A DNA stretch of 64,000 bases from Oscillospiraceae bacterium MB24-C1 (GCA_030913685.1 CP133187.1:124001-188000); one strand, 5' to 3'. Counted from the stretch's first letter, positions 16,900 to 26,237 are shown. Notes: a model not told the origin generated them from the letters alone. Numbers and translations: made by a program.

Positions 16900-18720
16900 T
16901 TGCTGGAGATTCAGAATAAATGGTTTTCGGATGATGACTCAGCAAAAAAACTATCAGATATCGCTTTAACAGGCGAAAAAGGCACAATCATCATGGCGGA
17001 CGACTTCACATTTTATCCTTATGCTTATGTCAAGGATACGCAAAAGGTCGGATACAGCGTTGATCTTATGCGCAATCTTTGCTTTAAGCTTGGGTATAAG
17101 TTGGAAATTAAAAATGTTGACTTTATAGGTATTATTCAAGGATTAAAAAGTGGTCTATATGATGTTTGTTGCTTAACCGAAACAGAGGAACGTGCCGAAA
17201 ACGCAATTTTTACGGATGTCTGTGCTACATCACCGGTTGTCGCTGTTGTGCGTGATGACGAGAACGGCGCCGTTGCTGTTCCAAAATATTCTGATATTAA
17301 TGAGCTTGAAGGAAAAAAGTTAGGCGCACAGTCAGGAACCGTTTTTTTTGATACAACGGATAAATATATTAAAAACACCGAGCATGTTTTCTTCAATGAT
17401 ATCACCGGTGAAATTGAAGCTTTGCGTTCGGGCAAGGTGGATGCGCTTACGCTGGACGAGCCTGTTGCAAGGCTATTGGTATCAGAGGTAAAAGAGTTTT
17501 CTATGATTTGCGAACCGCTTGAGGGCGATGAATATGGTATTGCTTTAGCAAAAAACAGTCCGCTTACAGATGATGTTAGTCGCGTGATTGAACAGTTTAA
17601 GGATGATGGCACGCTAGATGTGATGGCAGAAAAGTGGTTCGCAGCGGATGAAAGCATTAAAGTAATGCCTGAGCTTGACTTTTCAAAGGCAGAGGGCACC
17701 GTAAGGTTTGCCCACGACAACGTATTGGTTCCAATGTCGTATGTAGGCGAAGGCGGAATATCTAAGGGATATGATGTTGAGCTTGCAATAAGAATTGCAC
17801 ATGCCTTGAATAAAAAAATTGAGCTTATTCCAACCAGCTTTGATTCCTTGATTCCGATGCTTGCAAGCGGGAAAGCGGATATGGTTGCAGGATGCATGTC
17901 AATTACGGACCAGCGAAAAGAGAGCGTTGATTTCGCGACCTCTTATTACAAGGGTGGCATCGTTTTGGTTGTGAAGAATGTTGCCGTGAATACCGCTGAT
18001 TCAAAAACAAACTTCCTTGCATCGGTTGCTCAAAGCTTTGAGAAGAACTTTATCCGTGAAGACCGTTGGAAGTTGATTGTAGATGGAATTGGCGTGACAC
18101 TTTTCATTTCTATTTTGTCAGCCTTATTCGGTAGCGTTCTCGGCTTTGCTATTTGTATGCTTCGACGTATGAAAAGCAAGCTGCTTTCGGGTGCTGCCAG
18201 GGTGTTTGTTCGTGCAGTTCAAGGCACACCGATTGTGGTATTCTTAATGATTCTATATTACGTTATCTTCGGATCAAGCAATATTAGTGCGACATGGGTG
18301 GCTGTGATCGGATTTACGATCAATTTTGCTGCATATGTCTCAGAAATGATTCGCACAGGTATCGATGCTGTGAACAAAGGACAAATAGAAGCCGCTGAAG
18401 CAATCGGCTTTAATAAGAGAAAAACCTTTGCCAAAATAACCTTCCCGCAGGCGGCAAAACATTTCCTGCCAGTTTATAAAGGGGAGTTTATTTCGCTTGT
18501 CAAGATGACATCGGTTGTCGGGTACATCGCGATTCAGGACTTGACAAAGATGAGCGATATTATCCGCAGCCGTACTTACGAAGCGTTTTTTCCGTTAATT
18601 GCTACGGCGGTTATTTACTTTGTCATTGCATATGTTCTGACTTTGCTTATAGATTTTGTAGAATTTAAAATTGATCCAAAACGGAGGAAAAGAATTGTAA
18701 AAGGAGTGACTGTAAAATGA
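16900..18720 (+). CDS. C-terminal part of the multi-domain binding protein/permease (HisM-type permease)
   Basis: The coding frame is actually open from 16813; TTG 16900 is only the first possible start and has no clear ribosome site. It encodes the end of binding domain 2 ([16 protein letters not shown]), a complete domain 3 ([11 protein letters not shown] to AEKWFAADE), the N-terminal half of a fourth domain ([30 protein letters not shown]) and a HisM/GlnP-type permease of about 220 residues with its [17 protein letters not shown] coupling loop. It would form an importer for amino acids or small peptides with the ATPase that overlaps its stop codon (ATGA). Confidence 0.85.
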   Translation: MLEIQNKWFSDDDSAKKLSDIALTGEKGTIIMADDFTFYPYAYVKDTQKVGYSVDLMRNLCFKLGYKLEIKNVDFIGIIQGLKSGLYDVCCLTETEERAENAIFTDVCATSPVVAVVRDDENGAVAVPKYSDINELEGKKLGAQSGTVFFDTTDKYIKNTEHVFFNDITGEIEALRSGKVDALTLDEPVARLLVSEVKEFSMICEPLEGDEYGIALAKNSPLTDDVSRVIEQFKDDGTLDVMAEKWFAADESIKVMPELDFSKAEGTVRFAHDNVLVPMSYVGEGGISKGYDVELAIRIAHALNKKIELIPTSFDSLIPMLASGKADMVAGCMSITDQRKESVDFATSYYKGGIVLVVKNVAVNTADSKTNFLASVAQSFEKNFIREDRWKLIVDGIGVTLFISILSALFGSVLGFAICMLRRMKSKLLSGAARVFVRAVQGTPIVVFLMILYYVIFGSSNISATWVAVIGFTINFAAYVSEMIRTGIDAVNKGQIEAAEAIGFNKRKTFAKITFPQAAKHFLPVYKGEFISLVKMTSVVGYIAIQDLTKMSDIIRSRTYEAFFPLIATAVIYFVIAYVLTLLIDFVEFKIDPKRRKRIVKGVTVK

Positions 18721-19796
18721 TTTCAGTTAAAAACCTTAAAAAATCATATGAAAACATCACTCCGCTAAAGGATATTACAACCGAAATCAACCGCGGTGAG
18801 GTTATTTCGATTATAGGCCCATCAGGTACGGGCAAATCGACCTTGCTTCGCTGCCTTAACCGCTTAGAAACCCCCACCGCCGGTGAAATAATCATAGATG
18901 GCATCAATATCACCCAAAAGGATTGCGATATTTATAAAGTGCGCCAAAAAATGGGGATGGTGTTTCAGTCCTTCAATTTATTTGCGCACTTAATGGTAAT
19001 TGAAAATATTATGCTTGGCCCTACCAATTTATTAAAGATAAGCCAGCAGGAAGCATTTGACGAAGGAATGCGCCTGCTTCGAATGGTTGGTCTGGCTGAT
19101 AAAGCATACGCATACCCGGATGAACTTTCTGGTGGGCAAAAGCAACGTGTTGCAATTGCTCGTACGCTTGCTATGAAGCCCGAAATCGTACTGTTTGACG
19201 AGCCGACCAGTGCTCTCGACCCCACTATGGTGGGTGAAGTTTTGTCGGTCATACGTTCTCTTGCAAACGAGGGCCTCACGATGATGATTGTCACACATGA
19301 AATGAAGTTTGCCCGTGACGTTTCTACAAGAGTTTTCTATATGGATGAGGGGGTTATTTATGAAAATGGAACGCCCCAGCAAATTTTTGAAAACCCTCAG
19401 CGTGAAAAAACAAGAGCATTTATTAAACGGCTCAAGATTTTTAAATACGAAATTACGTCACATGATTTTGATTTTATCGGGCTCAATACCCAGATCGAAG
19501 AATTTGGTAGAAAGCAACTGATCTCACAAAAACAAATTCATAATATACAGTTATGCTTTGAGGAACTTTGCGTTCAAAACATTTTGCCAACTCTTCCAAA
19601 GGCATTCCAGATCACTTTTAGCATTGAATATTCAGAGAACGAAGGTAGCCTTATTCTGCAAATAGCGTATGATGGCGACACGCTTAATCCCATGGAATCC
19701 GGCGACGAGATTTCCATTATGCTGATCAAAAATCTAGCCAAGGAGATTGTATATGATTGCTCCGATGGTCGTAATAGTTTGAAAATCAAAATTTGA
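18717..19796 (+). CDS. Amino-acid-type ABC ATPase fused to an RsbW-like ATPase domain
   Basis: Residues 1-240 are a GlnQ-type ABC ATPase with Walker [10 protein letters not shown], signature [13 protein letters not shown] and Walker [14 protein letters not shown]. Usual family members end there. This one has about 115 more residues with an RsbW/SpoIIAB-like HATPase pattern: an N box ([11 protein letters not shown]), a G1-like segment (YDGDTLNP) and a final beta strand. The glycine-rich G2 box is missing, so catalysis is doubtful. It overlaps the permease gene by four bases. I infer that the tail couples import to the partner-switching proteins encoded nearby. Confidence 0.85.
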   Translation: MISVKNLKKSYENITPLKDITTEINRGEVISIIGPSGTGKSTLLRCLNRLETPTAGEIIIDGINITQKDCDIYKVRQKMGMVFQSFNLFAHLMVIENIMLGPTNLLKISQQEAFDEGMRLLRMVGLADKAYAYPDELSGGQKQRVAIARTLAMKPEIVLFDEPTSALDPTMVGEVLSVIRSLANEGLTMMIVTHEMKFARDVSTRVFYMDEGVIYENGTPQQIFENPQREKTRAFIKRLKIFKYEITSHDFDFIGLNTQIEEFGRKQLISQKQIHNIQLCFEELCVQNILPTLPKAFQITFSIEYSENEGSLILQIAYDGDTLNPMESGDEISIMLIKNLAKEIVYDCSDGRNSLKIKI

Positions 19797-19807
19797 GGAG
19801 CAGCTAT

Positions 19808-20012
19808 ATGAGTAATTGATGCTATAAACAATTTGAATCAAAAATACTGCAGCGTGGTCGATGTTAGCCTACATGAATGCGGTGACACACAAGAACAGGA
19901 GCAAGCATGGGACGGAATGGAAAAATCGATCATTGCTAATTTTGCGGATGATATCATTATCGGTGTGCAACATAAAAAGGCGGAAATGATTATTAAAAAG
20001 TCATTTAAATAG
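19808..20012 (+). pseudogene. Frameshifted small gene of unknown function
   Basis: A GGAG site and ATG 19808 are followed at once by a stop (third codon after ATG), yet from 19812 another frame stays open for 66 codons to TAG 20010. Removing one base after the ATG would join them into a ~67-residue acidic protein (VIDAINNLNQKYC, DTQEQEQAWDGMEK, IIIGVQHKKAEMI). I do not recognise the family. The spacing between the ATPase and STAS genes suggests it belonged to the operon. Confidence 0.45.
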
Positions 20013-20038
20013 AATATTTTTACTGGAGGAAATTCATT

Positions 20039-20338
20039 ATGACCATCAACAAAAAAGCAAACGGAACTGAATGTGTACTTACTCTGGCAGGGCGTCTGGA
20101 TACTACGACTGCACCTCAGCTGGAAGCAGAAATAAAGTCATCTGTTGACGGCATCACTTTATTGGTTCTTGATTTTGAAGCACTCGAGTATCTGTCATCT
20201 GCCGGGCTCCGTGTGATTCTTGCAGCACAAAAAACGATGAATAAGCAAGGCGAGATGGTGGTTAAACACGTAAATGAAACAATTATGGAAGTGTTCGAGG
20301 TCACGGGGTTTACGGATATTCTGACCATTGAGAAATGA
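20039..20338 (+). CDS. STAS-domain anti-sigma factor antagonist (SpoIIAA/RsbV-like)
   Basis: A 99-residue single STAS domain with the phosphorylation loop LSSAGLRV in the right place after LDFEALEY. Such proteins are switched by phosphorylation by RsbW-type kinases and dephosphorylation by PP2C phosphatases, both of which are encoded downstream. The ATG follows GGAGGAAA. It overlaps the MATE gene by four bases (ATGA). No sigma factor is encoded nearby, so the output may be one of the fused transporter domains rather than transcription; that is inference. Confidence 0.9.
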   Translation: MTINKKANGTECVLTLAGRLDTTTAPQLEAEIKSSVDGITLLVLDFEALEYLSSAGLRVILAAQKTMNKQGEMVVKHVNETIMEVFEVTGFTDILTIEK

Positions 20339-22062
20339 GTGGCAAGGACGCATTTACAAGTAAAATATTCCGGAGCCTGTGGATTCCGGCCATCCTGTCC
20401 TCTGTGGGATGGGCGCTGAGTGACATTGCCGACGCCGTGGTGGTAGGGCAGCGGATGGGCACGACTGGTCTTGCGGCCATTGCGCTGATACTGCCGGTGT
20501 ACATGATCAACTGTATGTTTGCACACGGTTTTGGTATTGGGGGCTCGGTGCGCTATTCCAAGCTGCTAGGGGCGGGAAAACCACTGGAAGCGGTGCAGGG
20601 TTTCAACCGCATTATGCAGGCGGCGCTGGCCCTCAGTGTACTGACTGCCGTGTTAGGGAACATCTACATCGTTCACTTGCTACGGCTTCTGGGCACGGTG
20701 CCAGCTGATGGGGCGCTCTTTGTGGCGACCAAAAGCTATTTGCGGATTTTGCTGACCGCTACACCCCTTTTTTACCTTTCCAACCTGCTTAACTACTATC
20801 TGCGTAACGATGACAACGGCAAGCTGGCGGGAATCGGGTCGGTAGCTGGAAATTTAAGCGATATTGGCCTGAACATTTTATTTGTGTTGGTTTTAGACAT
20901 GGGTACGGCCGGAGCTGCTCTTTCTACTGCTATTGGGCAAATAATAGCGATCCTTCTCTATCTACCGGGAGTGTTTGGCAGGGCGAATATCCTTCAGGTA
21001 AAATGGCAAAAGCCGTCGGTTGAATATGCCCTTGGGGTGTTTAAAGAAGGGCTTTCCGGGTCAGCCACCTACCTATTCCAACTTATTTTTCTGTTGATGT
21101 GCAACCGTGTGTTAATTCGAGCAGGAAATGAAACGGCGGTCGCGGTATTCGATTTGCTTCAAAACACCTCCTACTTACTTTTGTACTTATATGAGGGTAC
21201 CAATAGAGCGATGCAGCCACTGGTGAGCACCTACCACGGGGAGCACCGGGAGGCGGGAAAACGTACAGCGCGCAATCTCGCTTTTTTATACGGCGGGACG
21301 GTGGGTGTACTTTCTGCGTTGCTGATCTTTTTGTTCCCGGAGCTTGTCTGCCGTTTGTTCGGTATACCCGGCGGCGAGGCAGCAGCCATGGGTGCGTCTG
21401 CCTTGCGGCTTTACGCGGTGGGCGCCGTGTTTGCGGGAATCTCACTGCTGTCAGCGGGATATTTACAGTCCTGTAATCGGGAAAAGGAAAGTTTGTTGAT
21501 TGCTACGCTACGGGGTGGTGCGGTACTGCTCCCCGTGACCTTGCTGTTTTCATGGCTGGGCTTGGCGTGGTTTTGGTGGCTTTTCCCGGTGACGGAAATT
21601 CTTTCGCTGATGATTTGGCTGCCTGTCTTACTTCGACACGGCGCAAAGCAGGCACAGCCAGGAATATGGTATGGCGCGGTACGTGGCGGAAATGAGAATA
21701 TCAGCGTATTGACCGCCGAAGTGGAGGCGTTTTGTGAAACCAAAAATGCGGATATGAAACAAATTTACTATATCACTTTGACCATCGAGGAGATATGCCT
21801 AGCGATTCTACAAAATGGTTTTGAAGAACCGGAGAATTGCTGCATTGAGTTGACGCTGGTCGCGGAACAGGACGGTGTGTTCGTCCTGCACATCCGTGAC
21901 AACGCCGCTTCTTTTAACCCCTTTGCCTTGAACACCCAAAAAGCCAGCGAGGACGGCGCGTTTGATATGGACGCGATGGGGATGATGGTGATTAAAAAGA
22001 GGGCACGAGAATTTTTTTATCGACGATATGGTGGGTTCAATTCGTTGGTAGTAAAAATTTGA
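20335..22062 (+). CDS. MATE-family exporter fused to an RsbW-like domain
   Basis: Residues 1-440 form a 12-helix MATE transporter of the cation-coupled efflux type. The remaining ~120 residues are a HATPase-like domain: TIEEICLAILQNG at the N-box position (with Ala where the Mg-binding Asn is expected), RDNAASFNPF at G1, MGMMVIKK near G2 and a closing strand FNSLVVKI. The loss of the Asn suggests a binding rather than a kinase domain. It overlaps the STAS gene, and the C-terminus resembles that of the ABC ATPase at 18717, so both may bind the STAS protein. GC content rises here relative to upstream genes. Confidence 0.85.
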   Translation: MSGKDAFTSKIFRSLWIPAILSSVGWALSDIADAVVVGQRMGTTGLAAIALILPVYMINCMFAHGFGIGGSVRYSKLLGAGKPLEAVQGFNRIMQAALALSVLTAVLGNIYIVHLLRLLGTVPADGALFVATKSYLRILLTATPLFYLSNLLNYYLRNDDNGKLAGIGSVAGNLSDIGLNILFVLVLDMGTAGAALSTAIGQIIAILLYLPGVFGRANILQVKWQKPSVEYALGVFKEGLSGSATYLFQLIFLLMCNRVLIRAGNETAVAVFDLLQNTSYLLLYLYEGTNRAMQPLVSTYHGEHREAGKRTARNLAFLYGGTVGVLSALLIFLFPELVCRLFGIPGGEAAAMGASALRLYAVGAVFAGISLLSAGYLQSCNREKESLLIATLRGGAVLLPVTLLFSWLGLAWFWWLFPVTEILSLMIWLPVLLRHGAKQAQPGIWYGAVRGGNENISVLTAEVEAFCETKNADMKQIYYITLTIEEICLAILQNGFEEPENCCIELTLVAEQDGVFVLHIRDNAASFNPFALNTQKASEDGAFDMDAMGMMVIKKRAREFFYRRYGGFNSLVVKI

Positions 22063-22089
22063 TGGGTTTTAAAGGAAAGAGTCACAAGT

Positions 22090-22920
22090 ATGAAGATCGT
22101 TTATTTTGGTTCAGATGTTTTTTTAGATGTGTTCCGCTATCTGCTAGAGCGGCACGAAATTTTGGCGCTCTATACCTACCACAAGGGAGAGGATTACTTC
22201 AACGAGGAGAATATTGTGCATTTGGCTCGGCTTCATGAGATTCCGGTGCACTATACTCAAATCAGCGAGGAGGAAATGGTGGAGCGCATAGAGCGGGATG
22301 GCTGCAATCTGTTTTTTGTGGCGGAGTATAGCCATAAACTGGCACTTCCAAATAACCCGGGCTTTCGCGGTGTCAATATCCACAGCTCGCTGCTGCCGGA
22401 AGGGCGAAGCTATTACCCCATTGAGTGCGCCATGGATCGGGAGTACGCGGAAAGCGGCGTGACGATTCACAAGTTGGCCTCCCATCTGGACTGCGGGGAT
22501 ATTTTGGCGCAGCGGTGCTACACCATTGAGCCAAAGGACGACAGTATCGATCTCTATTTGAAAAGTGCTCAGGGAGCGCTGGAGATGGTGAAAGAAGTGA
22601 TGGAGGATTTTGAATGGTCATGGCAAAATGCAAAACCCCAGCCGAAAACGTTGTCCTACTGGTATAGGCCTCAGCCGGAGGATATGACCATCCGGCACGA
22701 AATGACGGTTGAGGAGGCGCAGGTGGTCTATCGAAAATTCAATAAAATGACAATGGTGGACATCAGCGGGCAGCGCTATTTCGTAGACAGCTTCGCCATG
22801 GGGAATTTTTATCTGGGTACCGACGACCAAGATGTTATTTATGTGCGGCACGACCGCGTCCTCTACGGCGTTGCAGATGGACATGTACGGCTTGACCTTC
22901 GGGTTGTGCCGACGGAATAG
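22090..22920 (+). CDS. Formyltransferase-family protein (Fmt/ArnA-like fold)
   Basis: A 276-residue protein with the formyltransferase core: an N-terminal GSDVFLDVF strand-helix, NIHSSLLPEGRSYYP where family members have NxHPSLLPxxRG, GVTIHKLASHLDCGDIL with the catalytic Asp, and a ~70-residue C-terminal domain. The Asn, His and Asp of the 10-formyl-tetrahydrofolate active site are present. It is too divergent to be the initiator-tRNA enzyme and probably formylates a sugar amine or other small amine. Its place between a MATE exporter and a SpoIIE phosphatase is unexplained. Confidence 0.8.
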   Translation: MKIVYFGSDVFLDVFRYLLERHEILALYTYHKGEDYFNEENIVHLARLHEIPVHYTQISEEEMVERIERDGCNLFFVAEYSHKLALPNNPGFRGVNIHSSLLPEGRSYYPIECAMDREYAESGVTIHKLASHLDCGDILAQRCYTIEPKDDSIDLYLKSAQGALEMVKEVMEDFEWSWQNAKPQPKTLSYWYRPQPEDMTIRHEMTVEEAQVVYRKFNKMTMVDISGQRYFVDSFAMGNFYLGTDDQDVIYVRHDRVLYGVADGHVRLDLRVVPTE

Positions 22921-22928
22921 AGGTAGGT

Positions 22929-24536
22929 ATGAAACAAAAACAACGAAAAAAAGGAAAGCTGCAAACCAAGTTCCTTCTAGGTCTTCTGGCACTGGCGGTG
23001 GTGCTAAGCCTGGCGCTGGGTACAGTGATTACCCAGAAATACCGATCCAGCATGGAGAGGTATTACGCCAAAGTAGCGTTTGACGAAGCCAAAATTGCGG
23101 CAGACACCATAGACGGCGACACCATTCCTAGATATGCTCAAACGTTGACAAAAGACAACTATTATAATGAAATTAACAAATACCTGCTGCGTATTAAGTC
23201 TACTGTGGGTTTGAAGTATTTTTATGTAGTCATTCCATATGAGGATCAGATGTACTACATCTGGGATGCAGGAACGGATAATGAGGGTGGAATCTGCGAG
23301 ATTGGCACCCGGGAGGACTACTATGGAGGCGGCCGGGAAATTATGCGCGGCGCTTTTTTAAATCCTGGAGAGGAAACCATCCTCATCACCAACAATGAGG
23401 AGTATGGGTATCTGGCCTCTGCTTATGTAGCCATCCTTGATTCCGCCGGAAACGCGGTTGGCCTGTCCTGCGTGGATGTCTCTATGGATATGATTAATGA
23501 GCAGATTAGCGGCTTTATCGCGGCCATTGTATTGATCATAGTCGGCGTGATGCTTTTATTTGTGGTGGGCTATTTCTTCATGATTCGCCTGACGGTGTTA
23601 CGCCCAATCTATCTTCTGAATCGGGCGGCATCCACCATCACCAGTGAGGAGGTGGAGGCGCTCTCAGACTTTACGGTGGGCATTCAGACCGGTGATGAGT
23701 TGGAGTCCCTGTCGGAGGCCTTTGAGCACATGGCCCGCGACTTGTACCACTACATCACAAATCTCACCGCCGTCACCGCTGAAAAGGAGCGGATCGGCGC
23801 TGAGCTTAATGTTGCCACTCATATACAGTCAAGTATGCTGCCATGCATTTTTCCCGCATTTCCTACGCGGGAGGAATTTGATATTTACGCTACCATGCAG
23901 CCTGCAAAAGAGGTTGGTGGAGATTTTTACGACTTCTTTTTGATTGACAACGATCATCTTGCAGTTGTAATGGCAGATGTTTCGGGGAAGGGTGTTCCAG
24001 CAGCACTGTTTATGGTTATTGCGAAGACTTTGATTAAAAATTATTCTCAAGCAGGCCTTACACCTGCAGATGTTTTTACAGCTGCAAATCGGCAGCTTTG
24101 CGAAAACAACGAAGCTGGACTTTTTGTTACGGCATGGATGGGTGTACTGGAAATTAGTACAGGAAAGTTCACCTATGTCAATGCTGGACATAATCCACCA
24201 CTTATTAAACGCCACGACGGAAAATTTGAATATTTGAAATGTCGACCAGGCTTTGTGCTTGCAGGTATGGAAGATATTAAATATCGTCAAAATGAATTAG
24301 AGCTGCATGCCGGAGATACCATCTATCTTTACACCGACGGCGTAACCGAAGCCACCGACACATTGAATGCGCTTTATGGTGAAGAACGTCTGCAGAAAAT
24401 TTTAAACCAAAATGCTTCTGTTGCACTTGTTGATTTGCTCCCGATTGTGAGAGCTGATATTGATCTATTTGTAAAAGGAGCGCCGCAATTTGATGATATC
24501 ACGATGCTGGGCTTAAGAATCAGTGGAGGAAAGTGA
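22929..24536 (+). CDS. Membrane sensor SpoIIE-type serine phosphatase (RsbU/RsbP-like)
   Basis: The 535-residue protein has a helix at about 13-35, an extracellular sensor region to ~195 (Cache-like, inferred), a second helix ~196-220, a HAMP linker to ~275 and a PP2C_SIG domain. Metal-binding motifs are VGGDFYDFF, MADVSGKGVP and QFDDITML. Family members dephosphorylate STAS antagonists in response to a signal. The likely partner is the STAS protein at 20039, and the RsbW-like gene follows with no gap. Codons early in the gene are GC-rich and switch to AT-rich near 23820. Confidence 0.9.
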   Translation: MKQKQRKKGKLQTKFLLGLLALAVVLSLALGTVITQKYRSSMERYYAKVAFDEAKIAADTIDGDTIPRYAQTLTKDNYYNEINKYLLRIKSTVGLKYFYVVIPYEDQMYYIWDAGTDNEGGICEIGTREDYYGGGREIMRGAFLNPGEETILITNNEEYGYLASAYVAILDSAGNAVGLSCVDVSMDMINEQISGFIAAIVLIIVGVMLLFVVGYFFMIRLTVLRPIYLLNRAASTITSEEVEALSDFTVGIQTGDELESLSEAFEHMARDLYHYITNLTAVTAEKERIGAELNVATHIQSSMLPCIFPAFPTREEFDIYATMQPAKEVGGDFYDFFLIDNDHLAVVMADVSGKGVPAALFMVIAKTLIKNYSQAGLTPADVFTAANRQLCENNEAGLFVTAWMGVLEISTGKFTYVNAGHNPPLIKRHDGKFEYLKCRPGFVLAGMEDIKYRQNELELHAGDTIYLYTDGVTEATDTLNALYGEERLQKILNQNASVALVDLLPIVRADIDLFVKGAPQFDDITMLGLRISGGK

Positions 24537-24947
24537 ATGAAAGAATTAACAGTAGCAGCCAGCACCGACAAGCTTGAGCATGTTCTGAATTTTATCAATC
24601 TAGAGCTTGAATCACATGATTTTCCCATGAAAGCTCAGATGCAAATAGCTATTGTAGTGGAAGAAATATTTATTAATATTGCAAATTATGCTTATTACCC
24701 TGCGCAAGGATATGCAACGGTATATTGTAAGATTGAGAGTGATCCACTTTCAGTTACAATTCAGTTTTTAGACAGCGGCAGGCCATATAATCCGCTTGAA
24801 AAAAGCGACCCTGATACAACGCTTTCAGCAGAAGAACGCAGCATTGGGGGTCTGGGGATTTTCATGGTGAAAAAAATTATGGATGAAATATATTATCAAT
24901 ATAATGATCAAAAAAATATTTTAACTCTCAAAAAAGTTTGCAGTTAG
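24537..24947 (+). CDS. Anti-sigma regulatory factor, RsbW-like serine kinase
   Basis: A 136-residue stand-alone HATPase_c protein with intact boxes: N box VVEEIFINIANYAY, G1 LDSGRPYNPL and G2 GGLGIFMVKK. These are the ATP-binding residues of RsbW/SpoIIAB kinases, so it is probably the active kinase that phosphorylates the STAS protein. Its ATG directly follows the phosphatase stop. No sigma factor gene is adjacent. Confidence 0.88.
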   Translation: MKELTVAASTDKLEHVLNFINLELESHDFPMKAQMQIAIVVEEIFINIANYAYYPAQGYATVYCKIESDPLSVTIQFLDSGRPYNPLEKSDPDTTLSAEERSIGGLGIFMVKKIMDEIYYQYNDQKNILTLKKVCS

Positions 24948-25030
24948 CAACCAGAAAACGGTTCTGCTGACGAAAAAGACTTATTTTTATGAGTCCCACA
25001 AGAATACTATCGATATACGGAGTGCGACAA

Positions 25031-25915
25031 ATGTTCAAAAAAGACGATCTGTTTTTTGAAAAGCTTGAACAGAGTATTGGTTATCTTTATGTGATTGAAG
25101 AAAGCACATATTCACTCGTATATATGAGTGAAGCAATGCAATTTTTCGGACAGATGACAAATCGCAATAATAAGTGCTGCTTCGAGATTCTGCATGGCAG
25201 AAGTTCGCCATGCCCTTTTTGCCCGCAATCAGTTTCAGAGCAAAAAAGCATGTGTCTTGATGGCTATATATCCAGCAAGAAAAAATGGTTCCAGTATAAA
25301 ATGATAACATATTCTCCTGCTGAGCAAAAATATCGAATTGTCCTCATGGATGAGGTTGAAAATATGATGAGCCTTAGTTGTGAGGCTGTTGGTCAAATAT
25401 CAACCTATAAGAATCTATATGAAGATAATATCAAAATAAAAAAACAACTGCTATATGATGCATCACATGATGGCATGACTGGTCTTTACAACAAAGCAAG
25501 TTACCTTCGGGATGTTGAGCAGATTGGGTTTCTCAATCAATCATTCGGAATTATTGTCTGCGATGTTAACAACCTGAAATATATCAATGATAGTGTTGGC
25601 CACGTGGCGGGGGATAAAATTATTCGAATAACAGCTCGAATTTTGAAATTTGCAGAAAATGACAGCACGAGATGTTACCGGATCGGTGGCGATGAATTTG
25701 TCATATTACAAACCCCCTGTAATGCAGAAACAATTGAGAAGGTGGCTGTTGATGTCGAGAAGAGAGTAAAAAAATATTGTGATAACAAACTGTCTGTTGC
25801 GGTTGGATGGGCAGCTGGCAAACCAGAAGATGATTTTCAAACGGTTTTTAAATTTGCTGATAAACAAATGTATAAGAATAAAGAAGATAAAAAGAGAATC
25901 ATGGGTATCCTCTAA
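25031..25915 (+). CDS. Diguanylate cyclase with Cys-rich PAS-like sensor
   Basis: The start at 25031 is preferred (GGAG eight bases upstream); an in-frame ATG at 24989 has no ribosome site. The 294-residue protein has a PAS-like N-terminal half with a KCCFEILHGRSSPCPFCP Cys cluster and a C-terminal GGDEF domain with DVNNLKYINDSVGH and an intact RIGGDEF, so cyclic di-GMP synthesis is expected. The RxxD inhibition site is absent. It follows the RsbW-like gene by 83 bases and is followed by terminators. Confidence 0.85.
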   Translation: MFKKDDLFFEKLEQSIGYLYVIEESTYSLVYMSEAMQFFGQMTNRNNKCCFEILHGRSSPCPFCPQSVSEQKSMCLDGYISSKKKWFQYKMITYSPAEQKYRIVLMDEVENMMSLSCEAVGQISTYKNLYEDNIKIKKQLLYDASHDGMTGLYNKASYLRDVEQIGFLNQSFGIIVCDVNNLKYINDSVGHVAGDKIIRITARILKFAENDSTRCYRIGGDEFVILQTPCNAETIEKVAVDVEKRVKKYCDNKLSVAVGWAAGKPEDDFQTVFKFADKQMYKNKEDKKRIMGIL

Positions 25916-26159
25916 CAATCAAACCAGCGTACAAAGTGATAATCCATAAATGAAAAGCCGGTCAGCATCTTGAAGATATTAGTGTTTCTATGTGGCAGAC
26001 CAGTCCTTCGGATTGGACAATATGCCACCCAAAAACGGCACATACAATATGGGCGGTTTTGATATCGTTACACAAAGAGCTTGTCTATGTGATGGATGAA
26101 CAGGCGGCTAGATCGTCTGTGTACCAAGCCCTATCAGTGGCCCTATACCATGTTGTAAA
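25916..26159. other. Intergenic region without supported genes
   Basis: I see no credible gene here. The only long frame (25990-26232, plus) starts without a ribosome site, has unusual composition and runs into the terminator hairpin at 26160. Confidence 0.5.
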
Positions 26160-26213
26160 GACCGGCACTGGGGGGATCGGTGTTGAGATGAACCGATTTC
26201 CCCAGTGCCGGTC
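26160..26213 (+). terminator. Strong terminator-like hairpin after the GGDEF gene
   Basis: A perfect 14-bp stem (GACCGGCACTGGGG with CCCCAGTGCCGGTC) encloses a second 6-bp stem (ATCGGT/ACCGAT) and is followed by ACTTTTGCT. Confidence 0.6.
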
Positions 26214-26237
26214 ACTTTTGCTCCTAGGCTAACCGTT

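Noticed and set aside
25990-26232. 80-codon plus-strand frame after the GGDEF gene
   Set aside because: No ribosome site, odd composition, and its end lies in a terminator hairpin.
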